This document shows positions 34,201-41,559 of a stretch of DNA of 64,000 nucleotides, piece after piece. The stretch's first letter is position 1, and each line of letters opens with the position of its first letter. The DNA comes from Fodinibius salipaludis (GTDB lineage Bacteria; Bacteroidota; Rhodothermia; Balneolales; Balneolaceae), in contig NZ_NSKE01000006.1 in the NCBI RefSeq assembly GCF_002287075.1, positions 124,001 to 188,000 of the forward strand, in the 5' to 3' direction. The notes under the pieces are model-generated. The model was not told the origin of the DNA. It worked only from the letters and a program-made list of their open reading frames with translations, and made no database searches. The translations under genes were made by a program, and so were the position numbers.

Positions 34201-36672
34201 TTAACTCTCTAAAGTAAACTGTAACGCGAATTTTGTGCCTGGCTTTTCATTGCTGAATTCAGCCTCGGCATCCAATTGCTTCGAGAGTGTGCGTATTAAT
34301 TTAATACCCAATGACTTTGGCTTCTCAAGGTTCACCTCTTCCGGTATCCCAATACCATCATCAAGAATAGAAAGATAAACGTCGTCACCTCTTCTATTCA
34401 AATTGATTTCAATTTTGCCTTTTTCTTTTTCGGGATAGGCATGTTTAAACGTATTCGTAATAATCTCATTTAAAATGAGTCCACACGGTATGGCCTGATT
34501 TACCGTAAGGTTGACGGAATCAACATTCATACAAACATCGATTTCAGTTTTTGATGTGCTCATCGAAGACAAAATTACATCAGTTAATTCTTCCAGATAT
34601 TGTTTAAAGCCAATTTCCGATAAGTTTTTATTTTGATAAAGCTTCTCATGAATCAAGGCTATTGAATTCACCCGCATCTGGCTAATTTCAAGTACATCCT
34701 TTGCTTCTTGTGAGCTGGTATTAAACGCTTGCAGCTCGAGCAGCCCGGTAATAACTGCTAAATTATTTTTCACGCGGTGATGAATCTCTGCTAACAGCAC
34801 TTCTTTCTCTTTCAGAGATTTTTTAACCTTCTCCTCAGCCTGCTTTCGTTCACTTATATCCACATAAATCCCAAAAATAGCGACTGTTTTGTCATTTACA
34901 ATTACCGGAACGCCATAGATTAGTACATCAACATAGCTTCCATCCTTGCACAATCGTTTACCCGAGTGGAAGGCCGGCTTACCCTCAAAAATAGTATTTG
35001 AAATTTCAAGCGCCTCTTTTTTCTCGTGCTCAGGAACAATAAGCTGATCAATATTGAGACCTTTAATTTCATCAGTTCCATAACCAAAGGTTTCACTAAA
35101 AGCCGCATTCACCTGCCTAATCTCCTGTCGCTTATCCAATAGTGCAATAGAAATAGGAGAATTTTGAAACAGTTGACGAAACATTTCTTCATTTTTTCGC
35201 AGCTTTTCCTCGGCTTCAAAGCGTTCACTTATATCACGAGCAATAGTTATTACAGCATCTTCCCCAAAATAACTGCCTTTACTAATGACAACCTCCTGCG
35301 GAAACACTTCTCCATTTTTACGCTTTCCCCACCATTCAAAGCTTTCTGTTTTCTCATCAAGAGCTTTCTGGATATGGGTTTTCATTTTATCCATATCAAC
35401 TTTCCCGGGTGCAGCCAACACCTGCGGTTTTTTACCGATAAAATAGGATTGGTCATATCCATACATCTCCACCGCACCGCAATTTGCCTCGAGAAAACGT
35501 CCCTTGCTATCTTGTATATATACGGCATCACTAATGGAATCAAAGAGGTTTTGAAACGTCTCCACACTGGAACGGTACTTGCGAAAGATCTCTTTATCTT
35601 TGGTAATATCGACCAGCGTACCTACAATCGCAGGTTTCCCCTGGTACATCGTCTTGGAACCATATATACTTGTAACTATAACACGCCCGCCCTTAGTGAC
35701 TCCCTTAACTTCATACTCCTCTTCGGCCTCGGGATTTCCATTGAGGCGATCCCTCATATTAGCAATAATCAGAGCCCTATCATCAGGGTGAGTAAGATCC
35801 CGGGGATGAAATTCTTCTATTATTTCTTGTTGCTCATATCCAAAAATTTCTGCAAATCTCGGATTAACATACTTGAACTTGCCATCCTGTATAAGAAATA
35901 CACCTACCAACGATTTTTCGGATAGTTTTCGGAAAAGATCTTGAGACTCTTTACGCTCAGTGATATCCGAAACAAGAGAATACACCGAGTGAAGGTCACC
36001 ATTCTCATCATAAATTAAAGAATTGTGCCATTCACAGAAGATTGTTTCTCCACTTTTCGTTACCGATTTTCCCTCTACTGAATAATGCGTTTTCTGATTC
36101 GCAATAGCTTTTTGCAGATTGCTTTTTGCCTGATCTATTTCTTCATCCACAATTAGCTCATCCACAAAGTTATCCCACCCAATAACTTCATCTTCACGCC
36201 ATCCAAAAAGTTCCTCGGCCTTTTCAGACCAGTCCTTAATTTTGTTGTCGGCATCCCATTCTATTCGTGCCAGCGGATAATTTGACTCGTGAGTAATAAA
36301 TTTTGGAAAAGCTGTACGTCGAACCTCGTTCTCTTGAACTAACTCGCTAACGTCATGAGCAATAGCTATTTTGGCAGGCCTACCCTTATGATAGAAAGTA
36401 TGATAGGTAAATTGAACATAAAGCGTATCTCCATCCTTGGTATGTTGAATCCAAATCTTATCTACGCTTTTAGTTTCATCCGATAATTCATCGATTAACT
36501 CAACTCTTTTTTTCTTGTCTCCCAGGTCATAGACATCCATCGAAAGGAATTCCTCTCGAGAATAACCATAACATTCTTTTGCCGCCTTGTTAATGTCTAA
36601 AATTGCTAACGACTTATGATCGAGAATAAATATAGGTTGATCATCAAAGAATGAAGCGTAATCCCTGTCCAT
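34201..36672 (-). CDS. Multi-PAS sensor histidine kinase (HisKA_2 type), cytosolic
   Basis: An 823-residue hybrid-free kinase. Five PAS domains occupy about residues 5-112, 130-240, 245-365, 372-490 and 495-615; examples are YASFFDDQPIFILDHKSLAI, LVGVFLIQDGKFKYVNPRFA, and ISIALLDKRQEIRQVNAAFS. The HisKA_2 dimerisation helix follows with EIHHRVKNNLAVITGLLELQ (phospho-acceptor at His631/632). A HATPase_c domain with NEIITNTFKHAYPEKEKG and DDGIGIPEEV ends the protein. There is no transmembrane segment and no receiver domain, so it senses an internal cue. No response regulator is adjacent, so it is an orphan. The first 115 residues are an unusual N-terminal PAS without a leader. Confidence 0.92.
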   Translation of the reverse strand: MDRDYASFFDDQPIFILDHKSLAILDINKAAKECYGYSREEFLSMDVYDLGDKKKRVELIDELSDETKSVDKIWIQHTKDGDTLYVQFTYHTFYHKGRPAKIAIAHDVSELVQENEVRRTAFPKFITHESNYPLARIEWDADNKIKDWSEKAEELFGWREDEVIGWDNFVDELIVDEEIDQAKSNLQKAIANQKTHYSVEGKSVTKSGETIFCEWHNSLIYDENGDLHSVYSLVSDITERKESQDLFRKLSEKSLVGVFLIQDGKFKYVNPRFAEIFGYEQQEIIEEFHPRDLTHPDDRALIIANMRDRLNGNPEAEEEYEVKGVTKGGRVIVTSIYGSKTMYQGKPAIVGTLVDITKDKEIFRKYRSSVETFQNLFDSISDAVYIQDSKGRFLEANCGAVEMYGYDQSYFIGKKPQVLAAPGKVDMDKMKTHIQKALDEKTESFEWWGKRKNGEVFPQEVVISKGSYFGEDAVITIARDISERFEAEEKLRKNEEMFRQLFQNSPISIALLDKRQEIRQVNAAFSETFGYGTDEIKGLNIDQLIVPEHEKKEALEISNTIFEGKPAFHSGKRLCKDGSYVDVLIYGVPVIVNDKTVAIFGIYVDISERKQAEEKVKKSLKEKEVLLAEIHHRVKNNLAVITGLLELQAFNTSSQEAKDVLEISQMRVNSIALIHEKLYQNKNLSEIGFKQYLEELTDVILSSMSTSKTEIDVCMNVDSVNLTVNQAIPCGLILNEIITNTFKHAYPEKEKGKIEINLNRRGDDVYLSILDDGIGIPEEVNLEKPKSLGIKLIRTLSKQLDAEAEFSNEKPGTKFALQFTLES

Positions 36673-36875
36673 CTCTATAGTACCATTTCTTTGTTAAAAT
36701 ATGCCATCCATACCGTTATTATCGGTGATAATCTATAATTCTATAACAATAATTAAAACCCATACTTTCATTTTATCAATTAACTTAAAATGCCTCTGTG
36801 CCTGTTTAGTAAATTTTATATCTTTAGAAGCTTCATTACAAGTATTAACTCTTTCTAAACGTATATTTTCTCTTA

Positions 36876-38822
36876 ATGGCTGAACAGATAACCATTACTT
36901 TCCCAGACGGGAATGAAAAAAAGTATCCTAAAGGAATAACCGGACGTGAAATTGCAGAATCTATTTCGAAAGGCTTAGCGCGTGAAGCGCTCAGCATTAC
37001 CCTGGACGATGATATTATGGATTTAGATCGTCCCATTAACCGCGACGGTACAATTACAATTAACACTTGGGATAGTGAAGATGGCAAATATACGTTTTGG
37101 CACTCCTCGGCCCATGTTTTGGCCGAAGCTATTCAAGAACTGTATCCGAACGCGAAGTTTGCTATCGGCCCGCCCGTAGAAAATGGCTTTTATTATGATA
37201 TCGACTTTGGAGATCAAGCTGTTGGTCAGGATGATCTTGAAGAGATCGAGAATAAAATGATCGAGCTGGCACGTGAGAAAAATGAGTTCACTCGCAAGCC
37301 AATCTCTAAAGATGATGCCCTCGATTTTTATAAAGATGTTGGTAATGAATATAAAGTTGAACTTATTGAAAATCTCGAAGATGGCAATATCACCTTTTAT
37401 GAACAAGGTAATTTTACCGATCTCTGTCGTGGTCCGCACATTCCTGATACCGGTCGTATTAAAGCAGTTAAATTAACCAGTTTAGCCGGAGCGTATTGGC
37501 GGGGGGATGAAAACAACGAACAGCTTACACGAATTTACGGTATCTCCTTCCCCAAGCAGAAGCTGCTCAACCAGTACATCGAACAAGTGGAAGAAGCCAA
37601 AAAACGAGATCACAAAAAGCTGGGGAAAGAGCTCGGTATTTATATGATCGACCAGATGGTGGGTCAGGGCTTACCGGTTTGGTTGCCCAACGGTACCGTT
37701 TTGCGACGTACTCTTGAAGCGTTTCTGCGTGAAGAACAAAAAAAACGGGGCTATCAAGAAGTCATCACACCCCATATTGGAAATCTGGAATTGTACCGAA
37801 CTTCAGGTCACTTCCCCTATTACCGAGAGTCGCAATACAATCCCATTGAAATGGGAGAAGAAGGTGAAGGCTACCTGCTTAAGCCGATGAACTGTCCGCA
37901 CCACCACCGGATATACTCGAACGAGCTGCGTAGTTATCGCGACCTCCCACTACGACTGGCGGAGTTCGGAAGTGTGTATCGCTACGAACAATCCGGTGAA
38001 TTAAATGGACTCTCACGCGTTCGCGGATTCACCCAAGATGATGCTCACATCTACTGTACGCACGATCAGCTTAAAGATGAAATCATCAATGTAATTGAAT
38101 TGACGGAACTTGTATTCGGTACTTTTGAAATGCCGGTGGACATCCGCCTCTCCTACCGTGATGACAATGAAGATAAATATGGCGGTGCCGAGGAGTTTTG
38201 GGACCGGGCAGAACGTGAAATTAAAGAGGTTGCCGATGAAATGGATCTGGATTACAAAGTTGCCCGGGGCGAAGCAAGCTTTTACGGACCCAAAATTGAT
38301 TTCATTATCCGTGACGCCATTGGTCGAAAGTGGCAGCTGGGCACTATACAGGTAGATTATGTAATGCCCGAACGCTTTGACCTAACCTATGTGGGATCTG
38401 ATAACAACAAACATCGTCCGGTCATTATTCACCGTGCGCCATTTGGTTCCATGGAACGATTTACCAGCATCCTGATAGAACATTTTGCGGGTGATTTCCC
38501 CGTGTGGTTGGCTCCTAAACAAGTACAGATTATACCTGTTTCTGATGATTTTAATGAGTATGCCTATAAATGTGCTTCGAAGTTAAAAGAGAACGATGTC
38601 CGCGTTGAGGTTGACACTCGTAGTGAGCCAATGGGTGGAAAAATTCGAGATGCTGAAACGAGCAAGATTCCATATATGTTAATAGTAGGTGGTGATGAAA
38701 AATCGGATGGAACGGTATCGGTTCGTCGCCACAAAGAAGGAGATATTGGAACTTTTGATTTTTCTAAATTTCTTTCTAATCTCACTACTGAGATTGACAA
38801 CAAAGAAGTTCCCGAACATTAG
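36876..38822 (+). CDS. thrS: Threonyl-tRNA synthetase
   Basis: Class II aminoacyl-tRNA synthetase of 648 residues. The TGS domain covers about 1-62 (ITITFPDGNEKKYPKGITGR). The editing domain lies at about 70-230 (HSSAHVLAEAIQ, FTDLCRGPHIPDTG). The catalytic core contains class II motifs and zinc ligands (KPMNCPHHHRIY, RGFTQDDAHIYC, FGSMERF), and the anticodon-binding domain (VDTRSEPMGGKIRDAETSKI) ends the protein. Length and domain order are standard. It leads the block thrS-infC-rpmI-rplT-pheST. No T-box or other leader could be recognised upstream. Confidence 0.98.
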   Translation: MAEQITITFPDGNEKKYPKGITGREIAESISKGLAREALSITLDDDIMDLDRPINRDGTITINTWDSEDGKYTFWHSSAHVLAEAIQELYPNAKFAIGPPVENGFYYDIDFGDQAVGQDDLEEIENKMIELAREKNEFTRKPISKDDALDFYKDVGNEYKVELIENLEDGNITFYEQGNFTDLCRGPHIPDTGRIKAVKLTSLAGAYWRGDENNEQLTRIYGISFPKQKLLNQYIEQVEEAKKRDHKKLGKELGIYMIDQMVGQGLPVWLPNGTVLRRTLEAFLREEQKKRGYQEVITPHIGNLELYRTSGHFPYYRESQYNPIEMGEEGEGYLLKPMNCPHHHRIYSNELRSYRDLPLRLAEFGSVYRYEQSGELNGLSRVRGFTQDDAHIYCTHDQLKDEIINVIELTELVFGTFEMPVDIRLSYRDDNEDKYGGAEEFWDRAEREIKEVADEMDLDYKVARGEASFYGPKIDFIIRDAIGRKWQLGTIQVDYVMPERFDLTYVGSDNNKHRPVIIHRAPFGSMERFTSILIEHFAGDFPVWLAPKQVQIIPVSDDFNEYAYKCASKLKENDVRVEVDTRSEPMGGKIRDAETSKIPYMLIVGGDEKSDGTVSVRRHKEGDIGTFDFSKFLSNLTTEIDNKEVPEH

Positions 38823-38852
38823 ATTTTAAATCGATTATTTTCAATTAAAAAT

Positions 38853-38859
38853 AAGAGGT
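38853..38859 (+). promoter_or_regulatory. Shine-Dalgarno sequence fixing the infC start
   Basis: AAGAGGT lies with AGG ending seven bases before the ATC start codon of infC. An in-frame TAA (38859-38861) immediately upstream shows that initiation cannot begin earlier than the CTT/ATC codons that follow it. Confidence 0.8.
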
Positions 38860-38864
38860 AACTT

Positions 38865-39428
38865 ATCGCAAGAAGAACAAGAAGAAGACGACCACGTGGC
38901 AACGATGATCGTCCAAATGCTAACGAGGAAATCCGTGCATCAAAAGTAAGGGTTGTTCATCCTGAAGATGTCGAAAAGGAACACGAGGTTGTACCCATCG
39001 ATCGTGCATTAGAGATTGCAGAATCATATGGTATGGATCTCGTCGAAGTAGCACCCAATGCCAAACCACCGGTTTGCAAAGTGCTGGATTTCGGTAAGTA
39101 TATGTACAAAAAGAAAAAGAAGGAAAAGGAAGCTAAAAAGAAGCAGCACACCGTTCAGGTTAAAGAGCTTCGCTTCCGACCTAATACCGACGATCATGAC
39201 CTGGAATTTAAAACACGTCATGCTCGTGAATTCCTCGAAGGTGGAGATAAAGTCAAAGCTACAGTTCAGTTTCGCGGCCGCGACATGCTTTACACCGAAA
39301 AAGGAAAAGAATTACTTCATGATTTGGCTGAAGAATTAGATGACGTTAGTGAGATCGAATCCAAGCCGAATATGGAAGGTCGCCGAATGATTATGATGTT
39401 GGCACCTACCGGCAAGGGAGGTTCATAG
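38865..39428 (+). CDS. infC: Translation initiation factor IF-3 (ATC start codon)
   Basis: IF-3 binds the 30S subunit, keeps it free of 50S and rejects non-canonical start codons. The 187-residue product carries an R-rich N-terminus (ARRTRRRRPRGN), NEEIRASKVRVVHPEDVEKE, LDFGKYMYKKKKKEKEAKKK, and the C-terminal domain FKTRHAREFLEGGDKVKATV with NMEGRRMIMMLAPTGKG. The first in-frame ATG is 56 codons inside the N-terminal domain, so it cannot be the true start. The codon placed correctly after the AAGAGGT Shine-Dalgarno is ATC, directly behind an in-frame stop. As with the AUU start of E. coli infC, a poor start codon would let IF-3 repress its own translation; that part is inference. Confidence 0.92.
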   Translation: MARRTRRRRPRGNDDRPNANEEIRASKVRVVHPEDVEKEHEVVPIDRALEIAESYGMDLVEVAPNAKPPVCKVLDFGKYMYKKKKKEKEAKKKQHTVQVKELRFRPNTDDHDLEFKTRHAREFLEGGDKVKATVQFRGRDMLYTEKGKELLHDLAEELDDVSEIESKPNMEGRRMIMMLAPTGKGGS

Positions 39429-39485
39429 TTAGCCCAGACTATCTGAGCTAACCATAATTACATTCAGATATTATTTCTTAGAATC

Positions 39486-39519
39486 ACCCTGCTGAAGAAC
39501 ACCTTCAGCAGGGTTTTTT
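39486..39519 (+). terminator. Strong Rho-independent terminator after infC
   Basis: ACCCTGCTGAAG pairs perfectly with CTTCAGCAGGGT (12 bp) around a five-base loop, followed by six T. It separates infC from rpmI-rplT, although these three are usually one operon. Confidence 0.9.
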
Positions 39520-39661
39520 AATATATTAGATATAAAGATGTATTAATTGAGTGAAGCTCTGGATTATTCCGAGAATAACTTTGGATTAAGAGTTTAATCT
39601 GTACCCTTAATTACTTATCTTCCAAGCCATAATTCTAAGAAAGTTAAAAAGGTATTTAGTT

Positions 39662-39859
39662 ATGCCAAAAATGAAATCACATAGTGGGGCTAAAAAGCGC
39701 TTTAAGAAAACCGGTTCCGGTAAGTATATGCGTAAAAAGGCCGGAAAGGGTCATCTCCTCACAAAGAAAAAAAGCAGAAAGAAGCGTAAGCTCGGCAAAT
39801 TTACTGAGGTTAACGAAACTCAGAAAAAGGATGTCGAACAAATGCTTCCCTATAGCTAA
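39662..39859 (+). CDS. rpmI: 50S ribosomal protein L35
   Basis: A 65-residue basic protein of the large ribosomal subunit. The sequence opens [20 protein letters not shown], contains [20 protein letters not shown], and ends QMLPYS, all standard for L35. It precedes rplT by 34 bases in the conserved rpmI-rplT order. Unlike the typical infC-rpmI-rplT operon, a terminator and 230 bases separate it from infC, so it probably has its own promoter. Confidence 0.97.
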   Translation: MPKMKSHSGAKKRFKKTGSGKYMRKKAGKGHLLTKKKSRKKRKLGKFTEVNETQKKDVEQMLPYS

Positions 39860-39893
39860 TTAATTTAATACTAACTCTTAAACATTAGACAAA

Positions 39894-40241
39894 ATGCCAC
39901 GATCAAGAAATAAGGTGGCTTCCCGTCGCCGTCGCCGTAAGATTTTAAAACAGGCGAAAGGTTACTGGGGCAAGCGAAAGAATGTTTATAAGTTTGCGAA
40001 GAACACGATCGAAAAAGGGATGCTGTATCAGTATCGCGATCGTAAAGTCCGCAAACGTGAATTCAGAAAACTCTGGATCACACGCATTAATGCTGCTGCC
40101 CGTCAAAACGGTACTACCTACTCGCGACTGATGGGAGCCTTAGGACAAAAAGATATTCAGATCAATCGCAAGGTCTTGGCTGATCTTGCCGTCAATGATC
40201 CGGAGACATTCACCGCTATTGTTGAAGAAGCTCAAAGCTAA
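39894..40241 (+). CDS. rplT: 50S ribosomal protein L20
   Basis: A 115-residue rRNA-binding protein needed early in 50S assembly. Hallmarks are [40 protein letters not shown] and [15 protein letters not shown]. In several bacteria L20 also represses its own operon by binding an mRNA structure, but I could not find such a leader here. It follows rpmI and ends just before a terminator. Confidence 0.98.
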   Translation: MPRSRNKVASRRRRRKILKQAKGYWGKRKNVYKFAKNTIEKGMLYQYRDRKVRKREFRKLWITRINAAARQNGTTYSRLMGALGQKDIQINRKVLADLAVNDPETFTAIVEEAQS

Positions 40242-40260
40242 TAGCGTGCAATGATTTTAA

Positions 40261-40302
40261 AAGCCGGTCCCCTCGTTTCTTCGGGAGGATCGGTTTTTTT
40301 TT
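40261..40302 (+). terminator. Terminator after rplT
   Basis: CCGGTCCCCTCG and CGGGAGGATCGG pair over 12 positions with G-U wobbles, around a short TTTCTT loop, followed by nine T. Confidence 0.85.
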
Positions 40303-40349
40303 ATTTCTATTGAAGGGTTCCCCCGAATTAAATAGATTCCACTTATTAT

Positions 40350-40396
40350 TACGCAATACGTCGTGCGCCCTATTTTTGCGTAAAGCGTATTGCGTA
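40350..40396. repeat. Inverted repeat TACGCAATACG upstream of pheS
   Basis: The arms TACGCAATACG and CGTATTGCGTA are perfect complements (11 bp) with a 25-base loop. A further TTGCGTA precedes the right arm, giving a direct repeat of TTGCGTA. The element lies about 40 bases before pheS. Similar ACGCAATACG-type sequences occur as dispersed repeats in many genomes, so a regulatory role is uncertain. Confidence 0.5.
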
Positions 40397-40435
40397 TTTC
40401 ATATATAGCTGAAATCATTTTCGACCAATATTTTT

Positions 40436-41446
40436 ATGCTCGACGATATAAAACAATTAAAACAAGAAGTTACCGACTACAGCATAACGAACGAAGAAGA
40501 GCTTGAATCGTTCCGCCTGGAGTTTCTATCCCGAAATGGCAAGGTGCAATCGATGTTTTCGCGGATGAGCGAAGTACCCAATGAAAAGAAAGCCGAAGTA
40601 GGCCGGGCCATGAATGAGGTAAAAAATATTGCCGAACAAACGTTTAAAGAAGCTGAAAAACGATTAGAGCGTGAAGAAGCGGCCGACTTAAACGCAACGG
40701 ATGACATCACCCTTCCGGCCCCACCCTTTTCATCAGGCTCATACCATCCACTTACGCAAACGATGGAAGAGATGAAAAATATTTTCTACCGGCTTGGATT
40801 TTCTATTGCCGACGGACCGGAAATTGAGGATGACTTTCATAACTTTACAGCGTTGAACTTTCCGCCGAACCATCCGGCCCGTGATGAACAAGACACCTTT
40901 TTTATTGAGAAAAATGAAGATGATCAGGACTTGGTATTACGCACACACACCTCTCCTGTTCAGATTCGCCTGATGCAGGAAAAAGAACCTCCAATTCGCT
41001 CCATCATGCCGGGCCGTGTATATCGCAATGAGGCGGTATCCCCAAAATCATACTTTTTATTCCACCAGGTAGAAGCACTCTATATAGATACGGATGTTAG
41101 TGTCGCTGAGCTCAAAGAAACTCTTATAAGCTTTGCCAAACTGATGTTTGGAAGTGATGTAAAATATCGATTACGACCGGGATTCTTTCCCTTTACAGAA
41201 CCAAGCCTTGAAATGGATATCTGGTGGAATCCACCTAATTCAGATGGTGACGGAAAGTGGCTGGAAATTTTGGGGTCAGGGATGGTCGATCCCAACGTGT
41301 TGAAGGCGGTGGATATCGATCCTGAAGAATACACCGGATTTGCCTGGGGAATGGGGGTTGAACGTATTGCTATGCTTCATCATCAGATCGACGATATCCG
41401 TATTTTTTACGATAATGACGTACGATTTTTGGAACAATTTCATTAA
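40436..41446 (+). CDS. pheS: Phenylalanyl-tRNA synthetase alpha subunit
   Basis: The catalytic alpha subunit of the (alpha-beta)2 enzyme that charges tRNA-Phe, 336 residues. The N-terminal coiled coil (about 1-85) is followed by the class II catalytic domain: HPLTQTMEEMKNIFYRLGFS, FNALN-like FTALNFPPNHPARD, LRTHTSPVQIRLM, and PGRVYRNEAVSPKSYFLFHQ. The last motif, EYTGFAWGMGVERIAMLHH, carries the conserved GMGxER glycines and arginine. Its length and layout are normal. Confidence 0.98.
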   Translation: MLDDIKQLKQEVTDYSITNEEELESFRLEFLSRNGKVQSMFSRMSEVPNEKKAEVGRAMNEVKNIAEQTFKEAEKRLEREEAADLNATDDITLPAPPFSSGSYHPLTQTMEEMKNIFYRLGFSIADGPEIEDDFHNFTALNFPPNHPARDEQDTFFIEKNEDDQDLVLRTHTSPVQIRLMQEKEPPIRSIMPGRVYRNEAVSPKSYFLFHQVEALYIDTDVSVAELKETLISFAKLMFGSDVKYRLRPGFFPFTEPSLEMDIWWNPPNSDGDGKWLEILGSGMVDPNVLKAVDIDPEEYTGFAWGMGVERIAMLHHQIDDIRIFYDNDVRFLEQFH

Positions 41447-41458
41447 GAACCTCTACAC

Positions 41459-41533
41459 TGTCATCTCGATCAATGGGGGAATCTTTACATGATTAACCAT
41501 AACAAAGATATCCCGCTCACACTCGTTATGACA
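41459..41533. repeat. Imperfect palindrome of two TGTCAT-bounded arms
   Basis: The left end TGTCATCTCGA and the right end ATGACA, with CGTT next to it, mirror each other. Inside, GGGGAATCTTT faces AAAGATATCCC. The element resembles two inverted copies of a dispersed TGTCATnnCGA-type intergenic repeat. It fills most of the gap between pheS and pheT and has no T-tract. Confidence 0.45.
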
Positions 41534-41559
41534 TCTTCTTTAAAAACAGCTTTAACTAC

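Noticed and set aside
35164-35925. Plus-strand open frame of 253 codons opposite the histidine kinase
   Set aside because: It mirrors PAS-domain coding sequence on the other strand and shows no domain or start signal.
38823-38864. Ribosomal-protein autoregulatory leader (L20 type) near infC
   Set aside because: Only 42 bases lie between thrS and infC, and they contain little beyond the Shine-Dalgarno; no pseudoknot-like arrangement seen.
39033-39428. Short infC reading starting at the first ATG
   Set aside because: It would remove most of the IF-3 N-terminal domain; the upstream sequence is clearly conserved IF-3 and carries a proper Shine-Dalgarno before ATC.
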